From contig HG738137.1 in NCBI GenBank assembly GCA_000499405.2, forward strand, positions 10,952,621 to 11,016,620: a stretch of DNA of 64,000 nucleotides, in the 5' to 3' direction. The position numbers were made by a program, and so were the translations under genes. Below, in pieces: positions 33,246 through 47,375 of the stretch (within the stretch, counting starts at the first letter, position 1; each line of letters starts with the position of its first letter). The DNA comes from Onchocerca volvulus (Eukaryota; Nematoda; Chromadorea; Rhabditida; Onchocercidae). The notes below the pieces were generated by a model. That model made no database searches, was not told the origin of the DNA, and worked only from the letters and a program-made list of their open reading frames with translations.

Positions 33246-35210
33246 TCATTTACAGCATGATGGCAACTTCAAACTACACTTTCTTCTTGCTTTTCTTTCC
33301 GGTGTATATTGTAGTTTTTTGATTGTCTGATCTTCTTGAGAATATGGTATTGCATATTGGCCATTTTTCTTTATTTCAAGGATCTAAAAATAATTTTTAT
33401 CTCAGTCAAAATTCGAACAAATTTTAACACTTTAAATCATTTATATATTTCGCAGGGAATTTTAAACAGAAAGAAATATGGATTCAATCAGGAAATACCA
33501 TACCTTTTTTGCTAGCAAGCCAAATGCATCCTCAATGCCATAATTAGCTTTCGCTGATGTTTTCAAAACATTCAAGAAATCTCCTTTTTGACGGTATTCC
33601 TCCAGTTTCTCATCTGTTATTTTATTATCAAGATCAGCCTGGAACAGAGTATTAAGGAAGAGTCAATATATGTTTACTAATTATGAATGAAACAATGAAA
33701 TATTAAACAATTTACTAACTTTATGAAACCTAACACTTATTATTCAAACTCATTCCATATCAAGAAATTTTAAAAGCAACTTACCAATAAAACAATCATA
33801 AAATAACTTGCTGTTGTATTTATTTGTTGTTGAATAAAAATTTTAAAAAATTTGGTTTTTTTTTTCCTTGAAAGAAATGTTTTAAGAAAAAATGAAAGTC
33901 GTGAAAATCTTTGCTACTATTATATGGTCATCATTTGGCTGGCTGGATCAATCATTTTGATTCTCTTCAAAGAGAATCAAATTCTCTTTTAATTGTTGCA
34001 AAATTATCATTTAAAATCTAGAATGGAGTACTTTATTAGCAACAAGTATAGATGGTAATGGTTTTTCAGTTGCAAGAGTAATTTTACTATCCAAATCAGT
34101 TTTCCAGCGTAGAGCTCCATCATAGGTATTTTGACGAGTACAATCGAATACAATAAGAGCACCATGAGCATCCTTGTAGTACACGCGTGTCATATTACTG
34201 AATCGATCTTGACCTAAGTAAAAGCAAATTATTACTATTATAAGTTTGAATATTAGTTAAAAGGGTTTTCCTTTAAAAAATTTTTTTCACTATAATTTGA
34301 AAAAAAAAATCAATTTTTAGCAACATGAATCAATACTTTATAGTATATATGGAAAAAGAGATTTTTCACGAATTTTTTTGTAAAAGAAATTTTACTTAAT
34401 TTAGACAATCATTTCGTCAAGTATTTAACCTGAAATATCCCATAGTTGCAATCGAAGTGTTATCCCATCACCCCATAACAAAGTTCTTGTTGCAAAATCG
34501 ACACCAACCTAAAATTTTGAATTTTATCTTCAAATTTTCGTCAATTTCGAAGAAAAGTACTTTTTTTTTTCCTTCAAGAATTTTCAGAAACTTCAAATTT
34601 TTCAAAATATATAAGATTTTAATGATGTTAACATTAAATAGAATTGAAAATATGAAAGCAAACCGTAGCCTTATAGTGTTGTGTAAACAAATTATGCGCA
34701 TAACGTTGTACAATTGATGATTTGCCGGTGCCAACATCGCCAATAATCAAAATTTTAAACAAAAATTGATCGTTAGACGATGTCACATATCCATTTGATG
34801 ATGTTGACGGCTGAAAACTAGATTTTATTAGGGTCATTTATTTTTTTTTTTTTTCTTTTCTTAACAATATTCTTAATTTATATGTTTTTTTTTAAAGTAG
34901 GAATAAAAACCTGAAATGACCTGAAAGTTTTCGGAAACGATCAAATACTTACTCTTACTAAAATTGAAATTTAATATTTTCTATGGCATATATTACAAAA
35001 AATAATTTTCAATTAGAAATGATTTTCGACAGAATTAATTAGCACTAAATTTAAAAAAAGAAAACCATTCAGTAAGTTATATTTTATTTAAATCACGATG
35101 AAACTTCTTGAAATTCTTGTTAAAATTTTTGAATTACCTTAAATTATGATTACTTACAATCTTAAATTTCAAATAAATGTAATATTGTTGCTTACCTGAG
35201 ATGAATCCAT
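33246..35210 (-). CDS. RAB32: Rab GTPase, Rab32/Rab38 (GLO-1) family
   Basis: Small GTPase of the group that directs traffic to lysosome-related organelles; C. elegans GLO-1, needed for gut granules, belongs here. Six exons, 35196-35210, 34664-34810, 34430-34508, 34032-34213, 33504-33638 and 33246-33383, give 231 residues. G motifs: GDVGTGKSS (G1), VGVDFATRTL (switch I side; VDFA is typical of the Rab32 branch), WDISGQDRF (G3), NKADLD (G4) and TSAKANYG (G5). NMTRVYYKDAHGA also fits Rab32. The C-terminus is LPSCCK, a CCX prenylation motif. The five-codon first exon (MDSSQ) is chosen because it has a GTAAGC donor that matches a TTTTCAG acceptor at 34811; an ORF with ATG at 34837 is the alternative. 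Confidence 0.92.
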
Positions 35211-37172
35211 AAATTGGATGTTGGTAGCAATTTTAATTTTGATAACAGCCTTCTTTTCCTAAAGAAGACTAATAACGATGTGTGGTTGCATTTAGATGAC
35301 TGAAAGCAAGACACTGATAAGATCACCTTTGATAACGATAAGAAACTTCTGCAGTTTACCTACCATTTATGTCTCCTTAAACAACTGATAACAAAGTATG
35401 TCGAATGCTCTAGTTTATAACAAATAGAAGAGTCTTATTTCCTCATGTGATATTATGATATCATTTGATTTTTATTTGTTGATAATATTGCAACTGTAAA
35501 ATTTTGAATTAAATCGAAATGAAGTGATAATTTTGAGAATAATCAATTCAAATATATTTCGACATATTTGTCAACTTATTATTTAATTAGTTTATTTTAT
35601 GTGAAAAAGAAATGTATAAAATAGGGAATTTGAAACCATACGAAACAATTGTAAATAATTAAAAACTTTAAATCATGAGCCTGAAAGAAGTTTGCAGCTA
35701 TCCAACTGAATTTTTTTTTTTTTTTTAAATTTAAAAGCGATTAACTTTATCAAAGGTTAAATTGTTTACACTTACAGAGCAAACAAACATTGAATAAGGA
35801 ATATTTTGGAATTGAAATTGGAATTGTATGGAATTCCTTAAAAGTTAATCTTGACATTTCAATATGTAAAATAATCGAATAAACGAGGCGTTGATGCAAA
35901 AAAAGAAGCTTAGCTAGTTTAAAAATTTTTTGAAACTAAAATTTAAGAATATACAATTTTAAGAAGGAACTTTATGCTTTTTAAATTTTAGTAAGTAACA
36001 AAAAATAACATTTAAATAGTTTAAAATTAATAAATAACATTTAAATTGTAACACAAATCAAATTAAAGGAGACTAGTAGATAAGTTTCCTCCTAATTGTT
36101 GTTCAAAAGATCGCTTATATTTTTCAAATTTATGAAAGTTTTTATTTGAAAATTCTTGAAAAAAGTATATTTTTATTTTATCCATAAATATTCAATCAAA
36201 AATGTCAACTTTTAAACCTCAAATTTTAAAACAAAAAAAAATAGATTTTTTTATATTTTTTTTTCTTGCAAGAAAAAGTATTGTGTTCACTTAATATTTT
36301 ATCAACTGATATGATTCAACTATCAATGCAAATATTGTTTGAAATTAATTCCTATCTTTTAGAAATATTTTTCATTATTTTGAAAAAAAAAAAACTTCGA
36401 AATTCATGATGATACTGCTAATTTTTAATAAATTAATGCATTGCATAGCTAAAACAATTATTGATTATAAATGGCTAATTAAATTTTAAATCTCTAGAAA
36501 TTATTATTTAACTGATAAGAATTGATTTTAATATAATTTCGCAATTCTCAAAAATATGCATTTATTAATAATTCGAAAATGAATATTTGATTATTTTCCA
36601 TTTGTGACAAAATCACTCGGCAAATAATTTGAATTCTTGTAGAACAACTAATGTTATTCAAGTTTGTTTAAATTTAAGTCTTTCATTACTTTCTAGTTAA
36701 AATTAGCATATGATATTATAATTTTAACTTTAAAATTCCAAATGATTTTTTAGATTAAAAAAATTTTTGCTCATTAAATTAAGATTTTGCGCATGATATA
36801 AAGAATTAATTTTAAATAATATTCATCATTTTTTGAGTAATTTTGATGTAGCATTGCCGTCGAAAGCAAACTGCAATTTTTTTTTCAAAATTGATAAATA
36901 ATGAATCATATCAATTTGATAACGTATTGATTGTGTGAATAACGATGATTATTACGAAATGAATTGATTATCATTTCATTTTGATTATAGTTAATTCTTT
37001 TTTTTTTTCTAAATTTCGAAGTAATTTTAGAAATTTGGAAATGTATTTGAAAAGTTTAACAATCACATTGACAGAATGTCTCGTTCATTTTTATTCAATT
37101 CAAAAGTTTTCAAACAAGTCTTGCCTTTATTTTATTTTATTCGCCACTCAAAAATACCTCCAACATTTCAAA
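35211..37172. other. AT-rich divergent intergenic region
   Basis: Nearly 2 kb between the Rab gene (minus) and the TSUP gene (plus), very AT-rich with many A and T homopolymers. It must carry both promoters. I see no ORF, RNA gene or defined repeat in it. Confidence 0.5.
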
Positions 37173-40100
37173 ATGTCTGATAAGAAGAATGTTGCAGCAA
37201 TTTCAACGATTCGTCGAAAATTGCTGCAATTCATCAAGAAATATTTCCTAGAAGGTGAGAATTAATGGAATTTTCAAAAAAATTGATCAATTAATTTCAT
37301 TTGATAATTAAAATGATCAAATTTTAATAGCTAAATTTAGTTTAATTTGATGATTCATCATTTCATAATTACCTTATTTAATTGGTAGAGAATTTTAAAA
37401 TTTCAAATATGGTTTACTTATTTAAATAATTTGCGCACAATATTATTCTCGTAGAAAGTTACTGCAATTCATTAAGAAATATTTCCTAGAAGATGAGGAT
37501 CAATGGAATTTTTTTAAAATAGTTAATTTCATTTGATAATTTAATTTTGATAATAAAATAATCAAATTTTGATGACTAAATATTGGGGTTCATTGATTTT
37601 TCAGCATTTCATGATTGCTCTAATTAATTGTTGATATTTTTGAACTATGGCCTATTTTATTTAAATAACTTACACAGAACACCATTCATTTTTTCACTTT
37701 AAATTAATCTCTTTAAAATTAATTGCTATTTTTATATTAATAAAAAAATAGAATGTTCCAAACTTGGATAATCCGGATAAGTTTGGATAAGTTTGGATGA
37801 ATAATATTTCAAGTTTGAATAGTCTGGGTAAGTTTGGATAAATAATGTTTCAAGTTTGAATAGCCTGGGTAAGTTTGGATAAATAATGTTTCAAGTTTGA
37901 ATAGTTTGGGTAAGTTTGGATAAATAATGTTTTAAGTTTGAATAGCCTGAGTTAGTTTGGATAAATAATGTTTCAAGTTTGAATAGCCTGGGTAAGTTTG
38001 GATAAGTAATGTTTCAAGTTTGGATAAAACAGGTATTTCAAGTTTAAATACATAAAATTGTTGGTGACTATTTTATGCAAGTTTATTTTACAGGCATTAA
38101 ATATTCAATATTATTGTATCCTATTTTAGGACAAAAAAATTCACACGACGAAAATGAGATTATTCAAGAAAATCAATTGGCAAATATTGATAATTTATTG
38201 GATAGACATCGAAAATTATGCGGTAAAAAATATATTTTTCAACAATTCAAGAAATATTATTATTATTTCAATCGAAATTTCAATTATTTATTGAAAATTT
38301 CGATCTAATTTAAAGTTTCATTGAAGTTATTCGAAATTAATATTCTAATAGGAATTAAAATTTATAAAAAAAAAAAAGACGAAGGTATCTTCAACTTTAT
38401 GCAATTAAAATATTCATATAATTGGGACATTTGAAACTTTTTTTTTCTTTTCTTTTTCAGGTTTTCTCATACCATTTATTTTTTTCCAAACAATATATTG
38501 GTTATTGGCTTTTCGTTATAATTTCTATCATTATTTTCAAGAAAAATATACGATGTCAATAGTAATGATTTTTGGAGCTTTAATTGGAGGTAAGCTCAGC
38601 TCAAATTTGCGAATGATTCGTTTATATCAGAAGGAATGTCGCATTTTTTGTCGTTAAATTTTAGCGAAAATTCAGAAAAATTTAATCTAGCGAAAAAAAA
38701 AAAAATTCTTTTAATTTAACAAAATTTTTGCTGACAAATTTTCTATCTTTCGCTTGATGTGACAACAATTATTGAAATGATATTTCATTCCGGATGATTG
38801 GTTTAAGGAAAAAATTCGGAATAAAATTGCAAATTAAAAAATTTTTAAAACTTCGAAAAAATGATAATTTAGTTTGTGTGATATGATATTTCACTAAAGA
38901 ATGCACTAACATTTTGATCCAAAAAAAAAGGATTCTTTTTAATGCCAAATTATTAAATAGCTTGAAGAATGAAATGAAATTCAATTAAATTAAACCAAAA
39001 TATTAAATTTAAGATAAAATGTCAAAATAAATCAATGATTTTTTTTTGAAACTTTTCGAATTAATTTTTTAATATTTTAATGTTCGAATTAATGTTTTTA
39101 ATTTCAATTTAATTGAAATTTATAGGATTTGTCGATATTGATAGTATCATAAATGTTTACAGGAATGACAACAGAAGGTGGTGGAGCTGTAGCATTTCCA
39201 ATAATGACCTTGGCTCTTAATATAAGCCCAATTGTGGCTCGGGATTTTTCATTTATGATACAATCTTGCGGTATTTCAATTCTAAATAAAGAATTAATTA
39301 CCATAATAATTCCTGGAATTACTGATGAAATATACTAATAAAATATCAGCGAATTTAAACCAGAAAATATCGAAATCAAATCCACAAATTAATCATTGAA
39401 TCATTCATTCTAAAATTATCCCAAATTTTAGAATTACTGTAATTACTTATAATTACTCTGCTAAGCTGCTAATGCAATATTTTATTGATAATTCTAAGAC
39501 TTGTAATTAAGCTGATAAGTTGATAGCATTGAATTTTATTGATAATTCTAGGAGAATTATGAATTGTCTTTTTCAAAAATCTCATGCATATATCCAGTTT
39601 GTAAAAAGTTTATCAGTACGGTCAATGCTGATAATGAACGAAAGATCGATGATTAAAAGAGTGATAATGAAAATAATCAACTTTTTATTAATCTTTTCTT
39701 GCAAATTTTAAGGTATGACTGCTGCCTCATTTACCATACTTTTCATGGGAATATTGGTTGAATGGCATTCGATATTATTTTCAACATTTGGTGCCATTTT
39801 TGGAGTTATCTTTGGACTTGAGGTTTATTCCTTTCAAGTTTGTTTATCAACAAAATAAGCGTGTCATTTAGCTCAAGATTATTATATTTCGTAAGGAAAT
39901 AAAAAAGTTTAATTATTAAATAAAAATATTTTTATTATTAATTCTTTTTTTTTTTTTTGGTTTCTGTGTTGATTTTGTTCGTCTGCTTGTTATATGTTTG
40001 AGGTTTAATTAATTAATTAATTAATTAACTTATTTATTTATTTATTAGCCATTTATTTATTTTATAAGAAAAAAAAAAAAAAACGTGGTAAAACGTGAAA

Positions 40101-41978
40101 CAATTCAGTACACTATAATCACCTTTTAAATTCTCTGTAATAATACAATGTGAAATTGCGCATTGAAACTTGTTTGTCCAACATTTCAGGTTTACAATAT
40201 TCATTCATTGAACACCTATAAATTTATGAACGAAAAAGTTTACAAAAATTTACTTCTCAAAATCTAGTTTTATTCGATAATGGCAAAAGTTCGAGAATTT
40301 TCGAACTGTTCAAACTTTTTAGTTCGAAAAAGTTTGAATTTTATAATTAGCCCTCATTTACTCAGTTAATTCAGCGATAACAACTCTAAAATTTAGAATT
40401 TAGCAAAAATTCCATTTTCATCTACTAAATTTTCAGATTATCGATCCATTAATGACACCAGCCGAAAAGAAAATGACATTTGTTTCAGTATTTTTCTCAT
40501 TTGCAATTGCTTTGTTTATTTTAAATTTTGAGAAAAAGCGCAAAACATTTAATAAAATCGATCAATTTACAGTGTCAAAAGCGCTTAGTTTGATGATCAA
40601 TGGATTTGCTGGAGGTATTAAAACTTTTCAGACAAAATATTTTATAAATTCTCTCTTGCCTGAATCAATACTAAATTTATACATTAATTAGGTATTGATA
40701 TTTCAGATTATTTGATTATTTGATACCCTTTAACCTATCTTTTAGTCTAGCCTATAATTTTTAGAGTACATTTTGCCACGTATTCTAAATTGCATAGAAA
40801 TCGTTTATGAAAATAGGACTGAAATACACAAATTAGATTTCTATGGAATGATAAAAAAAAAAAATCTGAATTCACTGAAACGTTTTTTTTTCAACTATTC
40901 CAAACGATAAGAAAGAAAAGTTAATCTAAATTTGAATTAAAATTTAAACGATCATTTTTCGACAGTTTAAGGTATTTTTACCGGTATCGCCGGTTCAGGT
41001 ATTGATATTTATTCCTTTTCAATACTTACTTTATTTTTTCGAATAAGCGAAAAAGTAGCAACACCAACATCGGTAATACTAATGGCAGCAAACAGTATGG
41101 TTGGCTTTTTTTGGCGACATTTCATGCAAAATGCAATTCAACAGGTGACAATTTTCAAGCTAATTAATTAACTACTTAATTTTTATATTCTATTCAATTA
41201 GAAATAAGAATTAAATTGTCGCCGTAGAGACGGTTCATAAAAATATTGTTTCATTTCCGAGAATTCTGGAAATCTTTCTCAAGAATTTTACACCATTTCG
41301 TTTCACAAATCATGGGAATCCTTCGCCGGAAATCATTTCATCTCAGGAATCGGTGGGAATTTTTCGCAGAATTTTATCATTTCATTTCCGGAATCGTGAG
41401 AATTTTTCTCAAGAATTCACTACATTTCCGGAATCGTGAGAATCTTTGTCAAGAATCTTTCTCCAGATATCATTTAATTTCAGGAATCATGGGAATATTT
41501 CGCAGTTTGTATACCGATCGTTGTAATTTTTGCACCTATTGGTAGTTTTATTGCTTCATGTCTTCATCGTCTTACACTTGCATCATTTATTTACATACTT
41601 GAAACAACCGCTTTGGTGAGTAATTAAATTCATATTTAATTAATTATTAAATATTTTTACTTTTTTATAACTTTTTGTAACTTTCCAAAAAAAAGAGGAA
41701 TTTTGTTTTATTTATTTCCTTTCAAATTTTCCAAATTTTATTAATTTTATCAATTTTTTTTTTCAAATTTTATCTAATACTATCAATTTCAGGTCAGTGC
41801 TTTGTTAATAATTAAGCTTGATTGGCCATTAATTATTCTTACAATCAGTATTATCATTGGTTCATTGATATTTTATATCACAATGAGTCAATGTGGAAAA
41901 AAATTAATGATACAAAAGATAAAACCTTTAGAAATGAAAGAGAAGATGAATGATATCACTGTTTCATCAGTTGTGTAA
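37173..41978 (+). CDS. TauE/SafE (TSUP) family membrane protein
   Basis: Polytopic membrane protein of the TSUP family, whose bacterial members export sulfite and organosulfonates; the nematode substrate is unknown. Nine exons, 37173-37254, 38094-38222, 38461-38589, 39163-39270, 39713-39822, 40437-40614, 40972-41144, 41484-41615 and 41793-41978, give 408 residues. After a basic cytosolic N-terminus there are about eight hydrophobic segments. The paired family signatures are visible: GMTTEGGGAVAFPIMTL in the first half, and GIFTGIAGSGIDIYSFSIL with TSVILMAANSMVGFF in the second, the expected internal duplication. The Gly-rich turn and the SFMIQ segment fit TauE. The protein ends in a charged tail (MQ/KIKPLEMKEKM). 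Intron 1 holds an exon duplicate and a minisatellite, and exon 2 has two in-frame acceptors. Confidence 0.85.
37208..37690. repeat. Tandem duplication containing part of TSUP exon 1
   Basis: The stretch from about 37211 (end of exon 1 plus intron start) is repeated from about 37450, spaced by 240 bp and diverged. The second copy keeps the reading RRKLLQFIKKYFLE, but its donor reads ATGAG where the first has GTGAG. Intron sequence on both sides of the coding part is also recognisably duplicated. Confidence 0.8.
37770..38040. repeat. 41-bp minisatellite in TSUP intron 1
   Basis: About six copies of a 41-bp unit, clear starts at 37811, 37852, 37893, 37934 and 37975, with degenerate units at both ends. 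Each unit is built of two related halves starting AAGTTTGAATAG and AAGTTTGGATAA. It ends about 50 bp before exon 2. Confidence 0.92.
41236..41490. repeat. Degenerate tandem repeat resembling the exon 8 acceptor
   Basis: In TSUP intron 7, units of roughly 50 bp repeat the motif TTTC(C/A)GGAATC(A/G)TG(G/A)GAAT...TTTC, which is also the true acceptor and first codons of exon 8 (TTTCAG|GAATCATGGGAATATTTC at 41478-41501). At least four copies precede the real one. Confidence 0.75.
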
Positions 41979-43952
41979 ATATATAATGTAATTTGAGCTT
42001 ATCACAGCTTATCACCAGTGATTAAGTTTTCCTCTTCATTTAATCCGATATCAGTAAAATTGCCGATATTTTATGCTATCATTCTGTGTTGCAACAAATC
42101 AAGTAATCAATTAAATGCTAGAAATTATAATATTCAGTTAAAACAAATCAAATAAATGATCGAAAAGATGATTGGAACAGTTTAAGATATTTTTTAATCA
42201 GAAAAGGAAATGACCCAAATTTGGATGATACATATTCATTGGCAAATGAAGAATAATCTGCATTACTAAAACTTTTCCATTCTTGGAAATATTTTCCATG
42301 ATCGCAGTAGGAAAACAGTATTCAGGATAGTTTTCAGGAAGTAATCAGGACAATGTGATAGGTAAAATTGATCGGTTATCATGCCGGAGATAATCAAACA
42401 TTATTATAGAAAATTAATTAGTTCCAATATAAGGTCTTCAATTCCTTTTGAATAAGATAATCGATATGACGCAAGGTTTGCGATATTATCTAAATTACTT
42501 GTATCATTATTTGATTTCTAAATTAACCCGCATAATTATATAATTATCAGGAATTGGAACATGGCTATGAAAATTACAACTATCGATGGTTATCGTAATT
42601 TATTATCATTAATTAATCATTTCCATTCTTTGAATGCTTCTATTTTTATTTGGACTTTATCGTTAAACTAAATCAGATATGAGTTCAATTTTAAATTTCA
42701 AATATATATTTTCACATGGTTAACTTTTTGATGCTTATTTTCATGTCGGAAATTGAATTATTTCATCTTAAAAGAAACATATATCAAATGATAATCAATT
42801 GTTCAGATTGTCTTCTTTTTTTTTATTTGATTAATTAATTAAAATATAATTTAAAGTATTAATTGATAAATAGTATGAAGTTTTTCCCTTTAATAAATCC
42901 ACATATACATTACAAAAAATAAACTTTATTATTATCATATTTCTTAAATTTTAATCATTCCCATATTCATTCATACCAAATCTTTCAATGAATATATTTT
43001 GTTAATTTTAATTAATGAGTAAAAATTTATTGATTAATTACTAAAATATTCCTCATTTCAAATTGTACAATTATATTTTTAAATTATCTTCAATTTGCTG
43101 TTATACTTTCTGCAGCAGTTTATTTCTTATTTCTTCTTGTAATAGATTTTCATTGACTCAACTTTACATGATTAATTATGGATCATGCTCAACTGATATG
43201 ATTTGTGATAACAAATCAGTCATTTCAGTCGTAAAAAAATTATTGCTATTTCATGTATTTTCTTTTATATCAGCTGAATTATTCAAATTATCCGCAATTT
43301 TCATTGATAATCCATTTTATATATCAAATATAATCAATATTTGATATATCTAGAATAAACTAATTAGTGCTTACGTTTTTGTTCCACTATTGATCGATTT
43401 TCTTTGATAATTTTGCTGATTACGGAAACTTCGATCCATTAGCCAATCCTAAAATTAACCTGAAATTAACGTATATTTTCCATATAGCTATGATTATAGT
43501 ATAGTTTCGAAAGTTTCAATAATCTAACTTGCACTTTATATAAGCCTTATTTTTTTTTGTTTTTTTTTTTTTTATTGGCCATTAATTATTCTGTTATACA
43601 TTCTATTTTTCGCAATGAATAGTGTAGAAGGAAAAAAAGGAAACTTTTAACGTTCTAAAATCTAATAATCTAATCTAAGGAAATTATTCCGTGGCCGCAA
43701 CATAGCCTAAGCCTCATTTTTCATTTAGTCGCAAGCTAATTTTCGCAACTTTTATTAAAGTTTTTTTCAATTTTCGTAAAATTTAAGAAAGAATCGATAA
43801 TTTAGTTAATTTCTGCTAAAAAAAGAAAAAAAAAACCTCCAAAATATATGATTGAGAGCATAATTGCTGTGTGCTACATTTATACATAACTAAGCCAACA
43901 TCTGTTACCATGGAAATATATCTTCGAATATTTTGTATGGATGATGAAATGA
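41979..43952. other. Intergenic region between TSUP and LisH genes
   Basis: AT-rich, includes AATAAA at 42151-42156 (173 nt past the TSUP stop, plausible poly(A) signal). A 93-codon plus ORF at 43063-43344 contains several cysteines (SSICCYTFCSS) but has no splice context or family, and I do not call it a gene. Confidence 0.45.
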
Positions 43953-46506
<2,554 letters not shown>

Positions 46507-47375
46507 AGTAGAAATTAAATTGCTTCCGAACACAGTATGAGTTGCAGTTTTGTTTCTAAAAAGTAACTTTCCATAAATTATATTATATTCTAACGACTGA
46601 CTTCTTTATAGCTACTTACTCCGAAAATATACAAAATTGTAACTCTTTTGTAGACAGATTATAACAATAAAGATAATCCTGGATAAATGCAGCGAAAAAA
46701 TGTGTAGAAATCAACTTTATTTTATTACCCGGAAATTCAGAATTACCAGAATTCGATTCTAACAAACTAATAAATTAGTCACAAAATACAGCTGAAAGAA
46801 CAAATCTATTGACAGTTTACAAATATAATATAACAACTTCATAATTCGCAAAATTTTAACAAATTAATCGTCGTAAAGTTAATTAAAATACGAAACGATA
46901 AAGATAAGACATTTAGAGATTTTTTTTCTACATTTATAGAGAATGAGATCACTAACCTGAAGAAAAATATATCAACGAATCCATTCAGACAAATATAATA
47001 ATGAAATACATTTCTTTGTAATATCATTCTACATTAGACACCGAAGAATAACAACCTCTCAAAATCACAGTAACATCAATAAAAAAAGAAAAAAGTTCTA
47101 AAATTAAATGTTCAAATTAATTAACCCGATAATTAAGCTATCTACCAGTGGTTCAACAAAAAATATAGATATAATTTTTCCATCATGTTTTTTATAATAA
47201 TTAGTTCTAGGATTAAGAGAGGAAGAAAGAAAGACAGAATCAGAGAGAAAGAGAAATAAATAGACAAACTGTAAACAAACATCGTTTTTAGAAAATTTTT
47301 CAGAATTATCTAATTCAAAATAGATGAAAACCTCTAAAGTATTGTTAAGCTTCCGAGGTTTTTGAAAAGTAGCTT
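46507..47375. other. Convergent 3' region
   Basis: Lies between the stops of the LisH gene (plus) and lpd-3 (minus). AATAAA at 46666-46671, 160 nt past the LisH stop, is a plausible poly(A) signal. It also contains a purine-rich GAAAGAAAGACAGAATCAGAG-like stretch near 47220-47260. No gene was seen. Confidence 0.5.

Noticed and set aside
43063..43344. Cys-containing 93-codon plus ORF
   Set aside because: AT-rich, no family, no acceptor or donor, and no neighbour that would use it.
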